Positions 17,083 through 25,618 of a stretch of 64,000 bases of DNA are shown piece by piece. The position numbers were made by a program, and so were the translations under genes. Under the pieces are notes generated by a model that worked only from the letters and a program-made list of their open reading frames with translations, was not told where the DNA came from and ran no database searches. Every line of letters starts with the position of its first letter. Position 1 is the stretch's first letter. Source of the stretch: Oleispirillum sp963668495 (lineage in GTDB: Bacteria; Pseudomonadota; Alphaproteobacteria; Rhodospirillales; Rhodospirillaceae); the NCBI GenBank assembly GCA_963668495.1, contig OY764545.1, positions 930,001 through 994,000 on the forward strand, written 5' to 3'.

Positions 17083-17763
17083 CGCCATGGCTGAATTCAG
17101 TTGGCTCATTCGTTCGTGATTGCCATACGGACTATCCGGGTGGTGAATCGTTGCCAACATGCGAAACCGTGCGCGAACCGTATCGCGGGAGGGGCGGGAA
17201 CCGGGTGGAAAGCCAAGCACGTGGCAGGCCTCTTCACGGGTTTGAATGCCGTGGTGTAATGGTTCAAACGCCAATGCAGAGATCACCGCACGCTGTCGAT
17301 TCAGTTCGTCCTGAAGGGTTCTGATTTCAGCCTCTGCTGCCAGAAGTTGCGGTGTGAGTTCCGGCATTTCCTGAGGCGGATCAGGCTCTGTTACGGGTTC
17401 GACTCCCGCATCTTTTACCGCAGGATCCTGTAAATCCAGATGTAATTCGCCACTGGCGAGGGCCAAGGCAACACCCAGTGCCTTGCGGATTTGTTCCGGG
17501 GTCGAGCCATCAGTCATGCGGACCTGCAACCGCGGCTTGCGACGCCATGGGCGTCCCTGTGCCGGGCCGGATTTTAAGATAACGGTTTCCCGATCATCGG
17601 CGTTTGGTTCACCGGGATCAGACGCCAGAGCCAGAACATCATCCGGCAATGCGAGCAAAATCGACCGAGCCAAGTCCCCGACATTGACCCCACGTTTTTC
17701 GGCAAGAGCAGAAACAGCATCACGAAAACTGGAGGCGCAGGGGATGGTGTATGATTTTTTCAT
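17065..17763 (-). CDS. J-domain-containing protein
   Basis: The C-terminal 65 residues resemble a J domain, with the HPD motif in ATIHHPDSPYG and the helix MSQLNSAMALL after it. The N-terminal half has no recognised domain; a helical stretch at about 130–165 (AAEAEIRTLQDELNRQRA) looks like a short coiled coil. It would be a DnaK co-chaperone or an adaptor for a specific client. The start is preceded only by a weak ribosome binding site. Its function is otherwise unknown. Confidence 0.75.
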   Translation of the reverse strand: MKKSYTIPCASSFRDAVSALAEKRGVNVGDLARSILLALPDDVLALASDPGEPNADDRETVILKSGPAQGRPWRRKPRLQVRMTDGSTPEQIRKALGVALALASGELHLDLQDPAVKDAGVEPVTEPDPPQEMPELTPQLLAAEAEIRTLQDELNRQRAVISALAFEPLHHGIQTREEACHVLGFPPGSRPSRDTVRARFRMLATIHHPDSPYGNHERMSQLNSAMALLRNG

Positions 17764-17960
17764 AATGGTGATTTTGCCGTCACAAAATTGAAAAATCCGG
17801 TCGATATTAACCGGGACCGCAACGAGTCTAACGCGGGTCGGGCAAATTGCAACTGCATTTGATGTTGCAGGTGAGGGTTTGGCCGAATTGGCGTGGCGGC
17901 AATGAAGGTTACTTGATGTAGTGTGTCAGCGTAGCGTCCTTGTCCATTGTAAAACAATGA

Positions 17961-18326
17961 TTAATTCAAGGTCTCCGCAATGGTCCGCAGCAAGTCGGCA
18001 TTACGCAGTGGCTTTTTGAAAACGGCGACGATGCCGTCCATGGCGTTTGCGCGCTTTTCAGCATCGTCTTCAGGGGTGAAATACCCCGAATACAGGATAA
18101 TTGGCAGGTTCGGTTCGAACTGATGCAGGCTGTGGATCAAATCAACGCCATTCCCATCAGGCATGGACAGGTCAACAATTGCCAAATCCGGCGTGGATTG
18201 TCGGACGGAGTCTAATGCATCCGCAACGCGGTGGACTTGCTGCACAGTATAGCCAGAGGCTTCCAGCACCATGGATAAAGCTTCACATGCCAGTTTATTG
18301 TCATCGACAATCAAAATCGTCGCCAT
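17961..18326 (-). CDS. Single-domain response regulator (CheY-like receiver)
   Basis: The 121-residue protein is a bare receiver domain with all key residues: Asp8/Asp9 (IVDDN), phosphoacceptor Asp52 (AIVDLSMPDGNG), Ser80 (ILYSG) and Lys104 (FKKPL). There is no output domain. It follows a large sensor kinase by 27 bp on the same strand, so it is the likely phosphorylation partner, acting by protein–protein contact or in a phosphorelay. Confidence 0.93.
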   Translation of the reverse strand: MATILIVDDNKLACEALSMVLEASGYTVQQVHRVADALDSVRQSTPDLAIVDLSMPDGNGVDLIHSLHQFEPNLPIILYSGYFTPEDDAEKRANAMDGIVAVFKKPLRNADLLRTIAETLN

Positions 18327-18353
18327 TGTGCATCTCCCTTAACTTACTGTAAT

Positions 18354-20825
18354 TCAAATATTATTGTTTGTATTGGCGGTAATTGCTGAATGGCCCATCA
18401 GGATCGGAACCCAGACGGTAAACGTGCTGCCAAGTCCCGGTTCACTGGTCACGTCAATGCGACCGCCCCAGTTCCGTACGATGCCAAACGCCACCGCAAG
18501 GCCAAGCCCGGTGCCGTGGCCTTCTCCCTTGGTCGTGTAAAAGGGTTCAAAGATTCTTTGCCGGGTTAGGTGATCCATGCCCTTGCCACTGTCGGTCACT
18601 GAAATTGCCACCGCAGGAACACTGATTTCGCAGACTTCTGTGGAATCGCCTTCCGGGGTATGGCGCAGAATATCCGGGCGGCAGCGCAATTCGATCAGAC
18701 CTTTGTGGTCCATGGCATCGGCGGCATTGGTGATGAGGTTGGTGATCACCTGCCCCAGTTCCCGTTGGTCAAGGCGTGCGACCGCATCTGCCGAAATTGT
18801 GTCATCCATTTGCGTTTCAAGGCGAATTTGCGCCGGGAGTCCGGCGCTGACAAAGGCAACAGCGTCATGGATCGCCGGAATCAGGCGGCATTCATCACTG
18901 GCTGCGGGGGCGTTGCGGGCAAAGGTCAGAACCCCGCGGACAATGCCTTCGGCCCGTTCTGCGGCATCTGTGATTCGGGTGAAGCAGCGTTCTGCTATGG
19001 AGTTTTCCTCCACATTGGTGCTGCCCAATTCGGACAAAGAGAATATAGGCTGTAGCGTGTTGTTAAGCTCATGCGCCACGCCACTTGCCAATTGCCCAAG
19101 TGCTTCCATTTTTTGGCGGTTTTGCTCGATTTCATAGGTATGGACGTCTTCTGTTCGGTCCTCGATGCGCCAGACCCAACCCCCATTGGGCATGGTGTGG
19201 GATGTGAATCGCAAGTGTCGTTTGCCGATCCAGTGGACATCATCTTGATAGGGCTCATCCAGCAACAGGTTCATGCGCTCGCTGACGTGGGCCTCGGTCA
19301 CGCCAACCCCGAATGCCCCCAACGTGGCGAGAAAACGGAAAATGGCAATGGCTGGAGTGCCGGGCCGCCCCAAAGGTGCAGGCAATCGCAGCATTTCTGG
19401 GAATTTGGCATTCCATTCTGCTAGGCAATGGTCCGGCCCGAATACGGCAAGGCCATGGTCCAGTGCATCCATGGTGATGCGCAACAGGTTAGAGCGTTCT
19501 GCCAAAAGACGTTCGCGGTCGCGAAGAGCTTTGATGGCACGGCGGCGTTCGGTGATATCGGTCAACAACGCGGTAATTCGTACCGGACCCCGGCGGCTGT
19601 CATGGGGCTGATAGACCCAATCAACCTGCACGTTGCGCGCCGAGGAGTCCGGGCGATACAGGAATTGGGAGAAAAATCGCGGTGCGCGCTGACGGCGATA
19701 CCGGATCGCGCCCAGAGTATCCACAAGGTCGGGGCGAACTTCTTGCAATGCCAATCGATCAAACGGATGCCCCAGCAAGTCTGCGGACTCACAGCCGACG
19801 ATTTGGCCTGCCATTGGGTTGGCTTGGGTGATGAAGCCTCGTTCATCTAGTTCGACAAAACCAATGGGCATGGAATCTAGCAACGAACGGTAACGGTTAA
19901 CGTTTTGTGCCCATTCATCCTGACGGGTGCGGGCGTGGCTGGCGAAGCTTCCGGCAACGAGGCCAACGATAACCAGAACCATATGGCTAAGGTGGGTCGA
20001 GACAACAGTCACGTCTGTTGCCGTTTCCAAGTTTCCGATCAGGCTGCTGCCAATGCAGCCAAACAAAGCGCCAACTGCACCGCCAACCAGATTAAAGGCC
20101 AAGGCTCCTGCCAAGACCATGACGATGGCGGCAATCAGTGCCCATGGCCATAATTCAACAGGTGGTGAGAGGGCCAACAACAGGGCAACCCCCGCGCCAA
20201 TCCCCAATATGCCAAGCGTATCCATGCCACGTCGGGGCCAGCCCCAGCGGTTATCGTTGGCTTCGGACAGGACCTTCGGGTCGCCAAGTCGGTACAGCGG
20301 GGCCAGAAAAAATACCCATGCCAATGTTGCAATCGATGGCACCACGCAGACCCGCAGCCACAGCATGGGGTCGTCAAATCGGCTTGATCCGTATTGCCAC
20401 AGGGTCTCCATGGCATAAGGCAGTGCGCCGACCAGTCCGGCAATACCGGCGACGGTACTGACGGCGGCAACGGAATAGCCATCCCACAACGGGTGAATAA
20501 TCGGATGGTTGCGTCGGAGCCATGCTGCACCAGCCACATAAGTGATCAGCATGGGGATGGCGAGCATCGGCGGTGGGCCTAGCCCGACGATCAGGCCAAG
20601 TATGGAAAATCCAGCCGCGCAAAGAAGCCAGCTTCCACCCCAAAGCCAACCAATAGTCAGAACCCATGCCCCAAAGGCAGGTAGCATGGAAAAGCCATCG
20701 CCATCCACCAGAACCGAGTCCAGCGTCAGTGATAAAAGCCACCCGCATGCGAATAAGACCCACCGCCAAGATTTATGAGTGCTGCGATAGCGTGCGGCAA
20801 TTCGCAAGGCATGAGGAGGAAGCAT
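18354..20825 (-). CDS. Membrane PAS-domain sensor histidine kinase
   Basis: The chosen ATG at 20825 has AGGA about 8 bases upstream; a longer frame reaches 20900. About eight hydrophobic helices fill the first 320 residues, a MASE-like membrane sensor. Two PAS-like regions follow (LLDSMPIGFVELDERG and ITMDALDHGLAVFG), separated by a short helical segment. The phosphoacceptor histidine is near residue 585 in ASGVAHELNNTLQP. Then come the N box (NLITNAADAMD), G1 (DSGKGM), F box and G2 (GTGLGLAV) of the ATPase domain. There is no receiver on the protein; the separate receiver gene lies directly downstream. The signal sensed is unknown. Confidence 0.9.
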   Translation of the reverse strand: MLPPHALRIAARYRSTHKSWRWVLFACGWLLSLTLDSVLVDGDGFSMLPAFGAWVLTIGWLWGGSWLLCAAGFSILGLIVGLGPPPMLAIPMLITYVAGAAWLRRNHPIIHPLWDGYSVAAVSTVAGIAGLVGALPYAMETLWQYGSSRFDDPMLWLRVCVVPSIATLAWVFFLAPLYRLGDPKVLSEANDNRWGWPRRGMDTLGILGIGAGVALLLALSPPVELWPWALIAAIVMVLAGALAFNLVGGAVGALFGCIGSSLIGNLETATDVTVVSTHLSHMVLVIVGLVAGSFASHARTRQDEWAQNVNRYRSLLDSMPIGFVELDERGFITQANPMAGQIVGCESADLLGHPFDRLALQEVRPDLVDTLGAIRYRRQRAPRFFSQFLYRPDSSARNVQVDWVYQPHDSRRGPVRITALLTDITERRRAIKALRDRERLLAERSNLLRITMDALDHGLAVFGPDHCLAEWNAKFPEMLRLPAPLGRPGTPAIAIFRFLATLGAFGVGVTEAHVSERMNLLLDEPYQDDVHWIGKRHLRFTSHTMPNGGWVWRIEDRTEDVHTYEIEQNRQKMEALGQLASGVAHELNNTLQPIFSLSELGSTNVEENSIAERCFTRITDAAERAEGIVRGVLTFARNAPAASDECRLIPAIHDAVAFVSAGLPAQIRLETQMDDTISADAVARLDQRELGQVITNLITNAADAMDHKGLIELRCRPDILRHTPEGDSTEVCEISVPAVAISVTDSGKGMDHLTRQRIFEPFYTTKGEGHGTGLGLAVAFGIVRNWGGRIDVTSEPGLGSTFTVWVPILMGHSAITANTNNNI

Positions 20826-20983
20826 GAGGCGAATCCTGAAATGAAAACGGCATCGGGTTCTGGTGTTGTTCCATATGGTTGCGGCCTTGTCCACTGACAA
20901 ACGCCCGGATCATGGTGTGGAAAGCCTTGACCTCTGGGGGAAACAGCCCATCTTGGGAGCAGAATTATTAGGAGAGTTCCAAA

Positions 20984-21439
20984 ATGAAACATACGATTCA
21001 GGTTTGCACCCGCTGCAATTTCACCAAAACCTTGGAAGAAAAAGAAGGCGTTCGCGGTGGCGCTAAGCTGATGGAAAACCTGACCAAAAAGTTTGTGCGG
21101 TCTGATGTGCACGAACACTTTGACGTGCAAAGCACCAGTTGTATGGGCGCATGCAGCCATGCCTGCGTTGTGGCGTTTCAGGCGCCGGGGAAAATCAGCT
21201 GGGTATTTGGGGACATGAACCCGCGCTTTTCCGTGCCGAGTCTGATTGAGTTTGCGGAAAAATACTATGCGGATGAGCGTGGTATGGTGATGTATGCGGA
21301 CCGTCCGGCAGATATGGCGGCGGGCCTGATTGCGCGTGTGCATCCGGTCGGGACTGCACCGGGGGAAGTTCAGGGTAAGGTTTGTGCTTGCTCCTGCGAC
21401 GTCAACGCCGCCAGCGAAGACCCGGACTGTGCACAATAA
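20984..21439 (+). CDS. DUF1636-type cysteine-rich metal-binding protein
   Basis: The start has a strong TTAGGAGAG about 8 bases upstream. Cysteine pairs fit the DUF1636 family: CTRC at the N terminus (Cys8, Cys11) and SCMGACSHAC in the middle. The C terminus adds CACSC. The fold of this family resembles thioredoxin-like [2Fe-2S] ferredoxins, and relatives occur with cobalamin genes. The protein is 151 residues, cytoplasmic. Neighbours give no clear pathway. Confidence 0.75.
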   Translation: MKHTIQVCTRCNFTKTLEEKEGVRGGAKLMENLTKKFVRSDVHEHFDVQSTSCMGACSHACVVAFQAPGKISWVFGDMNPRFSVPSLIEFAEKYYADERGMVMYADRPADMAAGLIARVHPVGTAPGEVQGKVCACSCDVNAASEDPDCAQ

Positions 21440-21474
21440 AAGGTATGCGCTACACAGCATATGATCCAATGCAT

Positions 21475-21508
21475 AAAGGGCGGAGTCACGGCAGGCTTCG
21501 CCCTTTCG
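21475..21508. terminator. Bidirectional terminator
   Basis: AAAGGGCGGAG pairs with CTTCGCCCTTT (11 bp with one G-T) around a 10-base loop, between the DUF1636 gene and the convergent L,D-transpeptidase gene. Confidence 0.75.
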
Positions 21509-21517
21509 GCTTATGAC

Positions 21518-22048
21518 CTAATCGCGGAAGATCTTCAGGCGGTCACCGGGTTTGGCGACAGAGATAACTTCCTGTAGGTCGTCCAGCGTCAGCGCGACAC
21601 AGCCTTCTGTCGGGGCATACTCGTCTTTGGCAAGATGAACGAAAATCGCACTGCCTTTACCGGGAATGACAGGGCTGTCATTGTGACCGATCACGACAAT
21701 CAAATCGTAAAGATGGTCATCCCGCCATAGGCTTTCGCAGGATGCCTGATGGGGCAGTTTAACCGGGCGGTTATAAAAACTGTCTTGCGGAGCGTCGCAC
21801 CAGCCATCATCAGGGGTCAGCATTCTGACCGGAAGTTCTGTCTGTGGGGGTGCAATGCGATCAGGGCGGTAATACACCCAACGAATTGGAAAACTGCCGA
21901 ACGGTGTTGCACCATCGCCTTCGGTCTTGTTGTGTGTTGTTCCGTTACGGCCCAGCGCTACTTTACGCCATGTCATGCCGGAAATTGTTTTCCACCCTAG
22001 CTTGCCTGTCAGCCCATCTGTTGTGGGCTGTACCAAAAATTCTGTCAT
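21518..22048 (-). CDS. L,D-transpeptidase (YkuD-domain) family protein
   Basis: The 176-residue protein carries the YkuD catalytic motif HLAKDEYAPTEGCVAL with the active-site cysteine, plus an upstream IGHNDSP histidine. Such enzymes form 3-3 peptidoglycan cross-links or attach proteins to peptidoglycan. No signal peptide is seen at the N terminus (MTEFLVQPTT…), unusual for an enzyme acting in the periplasm; many members of this compact subfamily share that. It overlaps the end of the upstream gene by 4 bp, so the two are co-translated. Confidence 0.85.
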   Translation of the reverse strand: MTEFLVQPTTDGLTGKLGWKTISGMTWRKVALGRNGTTHNKTEGDGATPFGSFPIRWVYYRPDRIAPPQTELPVRMLTPDDGWCDAPQDSFYNRPVKLPHQASCESLWRDDHLYDLIVVIGHNDSPVIPGKGSAIFVHLAKDEYAPTEGCVALTLDDLQEVISVAKPGDRLKIFRD

Positions 22049-23094
22049 CGCAAGGTCCGCGTTGTTGCCGGAACAGCACCGTCAGCAGACATAGGGGCCA
22101 ATGTTTGAGCGGCCTGATATTTGTCCAGAGCCTGCGTCATGGTGCTATAGAGCCATGTATTTTCCACTCCTGTTGCGGACTTGTCCATAGCATTTGAATG
22201 CAGATGTGTGTCTGTATTCACGGTTTTTGCAGGAGTATCTTCATTTTCATCGGCTGGCTTCGCCGAATTTTGCGCGGGTTGCGTATGACGTTGGAGGATT
22301 TCACTGACCATATCTTGGGTCAATCCGGCGGTGCGCATGGCTTCCGGTGACAATTGCGGAGCCGCTGTCAAGCCTCCACCCGTGGTCACGCCAGCATTGG
22401 CGTCGGCGCGTAATGCGGCAACGGATTTGGCGGATTCGGTGTTGATAGAGCTGCGGCGCGGAGCCGGAAATGACTTGGCTTCCTTCGTCAAAGGTAAGGT
22501 GACGTTGTGTGGCGCGGTGCTGGTCAAGCTATCGGCGGTATCGTCGTGAGTGCGCGGCAATTGACCCCATTCGGGCAGTGTTGGGGTCGGGGCAACTGCA
22601 ACCTGCTGTTCGGTGGCGGTGGCTGATGTCACGGGATTTGCTGCGGGCTTGGATTCTGCCACTGCAGTAGCCGTTGCCGTGTTATCTGTTTCAAAGTCCC
22701 CGGTTGCCAAGGCAATGGCATGTTCACCAATGTCTTTACCAGTCATGCCATCCACAGCCACATCTACGGCTGCCAGACCAAGGCCGAGGAAGCCGCCAAA
22801 CAGCCCACCGCCAGCTAACTTCATTGCCGGATCAATTTCATCGCCCGTTAATTCACGGTAAATGGAATTGACCACCGGGATGTGTTGCAAGGGATTGATA
22901 ACGTCCAGAACGTCCCAAAAACTGAGGCCATCATCACCCAACATCGCAAAGTCATCGGAGGCCGGGCCAGTCGCAATAGCCTCAGAGCTTGCGGTCTTCT
23001 CATCCAGTTGGATCTTACCTTTCGGCGCAGCCTGAATCGGTTCCTGAATCAGGGAGCGGGTAAAATCCGGGCGTTGGCTTGCGGCAATGGTCAT
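22045..23094 (-). CDS. Hypothetical protein, Ala/Thr-rich
   Basis: No family is recognised. The start at 23094 is fixed by GGAGG six bases upstream of the ATG (GGAGGACAAAT-ATG); an upstream in-frame start at 23154 would lack this. The 349-residue product has a disordered N terminus, a glycine-rich hydrophobic stretch (LAGGGLFGGFLGLGLAAVDV) around residues 105–125 that could contact a membrane, and long Ala/Thr/Pro-rich disordered segments up to the C terminus. It is translationally coupled to the L,D-transpeptidase gene. Confidence 0.7.
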   Translation of the reverse strand: MTIAASQRPDFTRSLIQEPIQAAPKGKIQLDEKTASSEAIATGPASDDFAMLGDDGLSFWDVLDVINPLQHIPVVNSIYRELTGDEIDPAMKLAGGGLFGGFLGLGLAAVDVAVDGMTGKDIGEHAIALATGDFETDNTATATAVAESKPAANPVTSATATEQQVAVAPTPTLPEWGQLPRTHDDTADSLTSTAPHNVTLPLTKEAKSFPAPRRSSINTESAKSVAALRADANAGVTTGGGLTAAPQLSPEAMRTAGLTQDMVSEILQRHTQPAQNSAKPADENEDTPAKTVNTDTHLHSNAMDKSATGVENTWLYSTMTQALDKYQAAQTLAPMSADGAVPATTRTLR

Positions 23095-23217
23095 ATTTGT
23101 CCTCCACTGCCGTATACGCAAATTGAGTGCCAAAAAATAACCGCTTGAAAACATTGAATAATGTTCACAAGCGGTTGAGATGTTTTAGCAAATACCGGGA
23201 ATCTTTTGCCGGGTGGC

Positions 23218-24417
23218 CTAGAAAAGATGACCGCCCTTGATCCGTTTGGTTTCCAAGTAACCAATATTATGGTCGTTGGATGGGAAGATATGCGGCACAC
23301 GTTCGGTGACATCAACACCATGGCGGCTCAGGGCTTCAACCTTGAATGGGTTGTTGGTCATCAGGCGCACCTTGTCGAACCCCAAAAGGCGCAGCATAGC
23401 GGCGGCAGGCAGATAAATTCGTTCGTCATCGTCAAAGCCGAGCTGTTCGTTGGCTTCCATGGTGTCGAATCCGGCATCCTGCAGGCCATAGGCACGCAGC
23501 TTGTTGACCAGGCCGATGCCCCGTCCTTCCTGTGCCATGTATAAAAGAATGCCTGCTCCGGCTTTTGCGATTTCCTGAATCGCGCCGCGCAGTTGTTCGC
23601 CACAGTCACAGCGCAAAGAACCAAGCAAGTCACCCGTAAAGCATTCGGAATGCAGACGTGCCAACACCGGGTCGCCGGGTTTGGGGTTGCCAATGACTAA
23701 GGCCAGATGCTCAATGCCACCGTCGGATGGGCGGAAGGCAATAACTCGGGTTTCTGGGGAATCTGCCAATGGAACACTGGCCTCACTGACCGGCTGCAGG
23801 CTCAAAGCCAGTAGGTGCTCGTGGTGAAGAACATCATCGTAATGCGCCCACAGCATTGGTGTGCTGCTGGGTGCGGGATTGGTAATGGGCATCACCGCTG
23901 CGGCAGGCATCAATCGGGCCCGCTTCATCAAATGCACGGCGGCGGCATCTGGTCCGTCGGCGGCGACTTCAGTAATGGTATAGGCATCCGTGGATAATGG
24001 AGCATCGCTGCTGAACGGGTCAACGGCCCGCACAGCCAAGGCAATAATGTCAGCCAGTTCGCCGGAAAAGGATACGACTTTCGGCGGTTCGTGATCTGCG
24101 TGCGGCCACAGGCCCAATACCACAGCCCGCCGTCCGGTCATGACAATGCGCGGAACTTGTTCATGCATGTCCCGCAGGCAGGTCAGGTAATCGGCGGTGG
24201 TGGCTTCCAAAGCGACGGCACCCAATCCAACGGACAGGTTGGCAGCGGTTTCGCTCAGCCCTGCCATGGCTCCACGGCGCACATCATCAATGACGCGGTT
24301 CACGGCAAGTAAGGCGCCGGGCTTTGCCATCCAGCCGGACGCACCAGCTTCAGACAGTGGAGACAAAACGGCGGACGGAAAAGGCAAATATGGAAAGGGC
24401 ATCACAGCGGCAATCAT
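23218..24417 (-). CDS. ribA: GTP cyclohydrolase II (with degenerate RibB-like N-terminal domain)
   Basis: The C-terminal 200 residues are a complete RibA domain: zinc cysteines in SECFTGDLLGSLRCDCGEQ, catalytic region YMAQEGRGIGL, and MTNNPFK near the end. It opens GTP to the first riboflavin intermediate. The N-terminal 200 residues resemble the DHBP synthase half of RibBA enzymes in position and length, but I do not see the expected acidic active-site motifs, so that half is probably not catalytic, as in other alphaproteobacterial versions. The start codon has no clear ribosome binding site. Confidence 0.9.
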   Translation of the reverse strand: MIAAVMPFPYLPFPSAVLSPLSEAGASGWMAKPGALLAVNRVIDDVRRGAMAGLSETAANLSVGLGAVALEATTADYLTCLRDMHEQVPRIVMTGRRAVVLGLWPHADHEPPKVVSFSGELADIIALAVRAVDPFSSDAPLSTDAYTITEVAADGPDAAAVHLMKRARLMPAAAVMPITNPAPSSTPMLWAHYDDVLHHEHLLALSLQPVSEASVPLADSPETRVIAFRPSDGGIEHLALVIGNPKPGDPVLARLHSECFTGDLLGSLRCDCGEQLRGAIQEIAKAGAGILLYMAQEGRGIGLVNKLRAYGLQDAGFDTMEANEQLGFDDDERIYLPAAAMLRLLGFDKVRLMTNNPFKVEALSRHGVDVTERVPHIFPSNDHNIGYLETKRIKGGHLF

Positions 24418-24519
24418 GCAAACAGTCGGTAAGAAGTATTAGATAGTGAAATCTAGTCTTACTCGCATCGGAACGAAAGCACTAGCTCCGTTTTTGCAGA
24501 CAAGATATATCTGTTAAGG

Positions 24520-24531
24520 CAACATATGTTG
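24520..24531. promoter_or_regulatory. Palindrome upstream of the OmpR-type regulator gene
   Basis: CAACATATGTTG is a perfect 12-bp palindrome 37 bp before the regulator start, in the divergent gap with ribA. It could be an operator, possibly autoregulatory. No consensus is known to me. Confidence 0.35.
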
Positions 24532-24568
24532 ACATTGGACACAAATGTAAAGCTCTGGAGCTTGGTAT

Positions 24569-25255
24569 ATGGCTGGACGTCGCGTGCTTTTGGTTGGTCA
24601 GGACAAGGTTCTGGAACGCACCCTGCGGGAGCAATTGCTGGCTCATGATGACTTCAAGGATGTGGAAACCGCATTGACGGCAGAAGAAGGCGTCAGCGTT
24701 GCCACATTTCAACGGTTTGATGTGCTCATCATCCTGAATGAGGATTTCAATAATGGCGCACGGGGCTTTTTAGCCAGTCTGCGCGCCCAAAATTGTATGT
24801 GGCCCGCATTGGTTTTGGCGACCTCCGGCGCGGTTGCCGCGGATTACCCCGAAACCCTTGGCATCATCGATGTTCTGGTCAAACCGTTTCGGCTGCAGGC
24901 TTTGTTCCCGCGCTTGCGCAGTCTGATCCGCGCGTTTGAAAACAGTGACGATGCGGTTTTGACCATTGGGCCGTACACCTTCCAGCCTGCGTCCAAACAT
25001 TTGGAGCGGGAAGACGGCGGCGAAGGCATTCGCCTGACCGAAAAGGAAGCGGCAATCCTGAAATATTTGTATCGGGCCGGGGATTCCGTCGTGGCGCGGG
25101 ATACTCTGCTGCACGAAGTTTGGGGCTATAATCCGGCGGTGACGACCCATACGCTGGAAACCCACGTCTATCGTCTGCGTCAGAAGATCGAAGACAACCC
25201 GTCGGAGGCAACAATTCTGGTCACGGATGCCGGGGGCTACCGCCTCGTCCCGTGA
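24569..25255 (+). CDS. OmpR/PhoB-type response regulator with degenerate receiver
   Basis: The 228-residue protein has an N-terminal receiver-like domain and a C-terminal winged-helix DNA-binding domain (RLTEKEAAILKYLYRAG … VTTHTLETHVYRLRQKIE … GGYRLVP). The receiver lacks the usual acidic pair after the first strand (LLVGQDKV) and the phosphoacceptor aspartate (FDVLIILNEDF has Leu/Asn at that place), but keeps the lysine in LVKPF. It may therefore act without phosphorylation. A hairpin-like AAGCTC/GAGCTT lies right before the start. No kinase gene is adjacent; a small ferredoxin-like gene follows. Confidence 0.88.
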   Translation: MAGRRVLLVGQDKVLERTLREQLLAHDDFKDVETALTAEEGVSVATFQRFDVLIILNEDFNNGARGFLASLRAQNCMWPALVLATSGAVAADYPETLGIIDVLVKPFRLQALFPRLRSLIRAFENSDDAVLTIGPYTFQPASKHLEREDGGEGIRLTEKEAAILKYLYRAGDSVVARDTLLHEVWGYNPAVTTHTLETHVYRLRQKIEDNPSEATILVTDAGGYRLVP

Positions 25256-25273
25256 TGAATGGGAAGACTGTGC

Positions 25274-25618
25274 ATGTATACATCGGTCACGGTTTGCGTA
25301 CATCGTCGCATGGGGCGACCGTCATGCGGGGCGGGCCGTGGTGATGAAATTGCCGATGCCTTGACGCAGGCCTTGGCAGACATGGGAGCACCGCTCAGCG
25401 TTGCACGAATTTATTGTTTTGGATTGTGTGACCAAGGCCCGACCGCACGGCTGACGCCCGGTGGTCCTTTTTTTCATGGCTTGAACCCGGATAATCTTAG
25501 CGCCATTCTGGATGAGATTCGGAAGACCGTGGGCGCACATGCGCAAACCGATGCAGGCTTGTCATCAATGCAGAGCGGATTCCCGGTTCAAACACCGAAT
25601 GCCCAGCATCAGGAATGA
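25274..25618 (+). CDS. Small thioredoxin-like [2Fe-2S] ferredoxin-type protein
   Basis: Four cysteines sit in the spacing of thioredoxin-like [2Fe-2S] ferredoxins: Cys8 and one about ten residues on (CVHRRMGRPSC), then CFGLC. The following GPTARLTPGGPFFHGL fits the same family. The ATG at 25274 has GGGAAG upstream; an ATG at 25259 would overlap no coding but add five residues. The 3' end overlaps the convergent prolyl iminopeptidase gene by 122 bp, which is unusual. Its partner is unknown; it resembles the DUF1636 protein encoded at 20984–21439. Confidence 0.65.
   Translation: MYTSVTVCVHRRMGRPSCGAGRGDEIADALTQALADMGAPLSVARIYCFGLCDQGPTARLTPGGPFFHGLNPDNLSAILDEIRKTVGAHAQTDAGLSSMQSGFPVQTPNAQHQE

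Noticed and set aside
20880..20960. Possible cobalamin riboswitch before the DUF1636 gene (TCCACTGACA)
   Set aside because: Only a fragment of the B12 box is present; the other conserved blocks are missing or in the wrong order.
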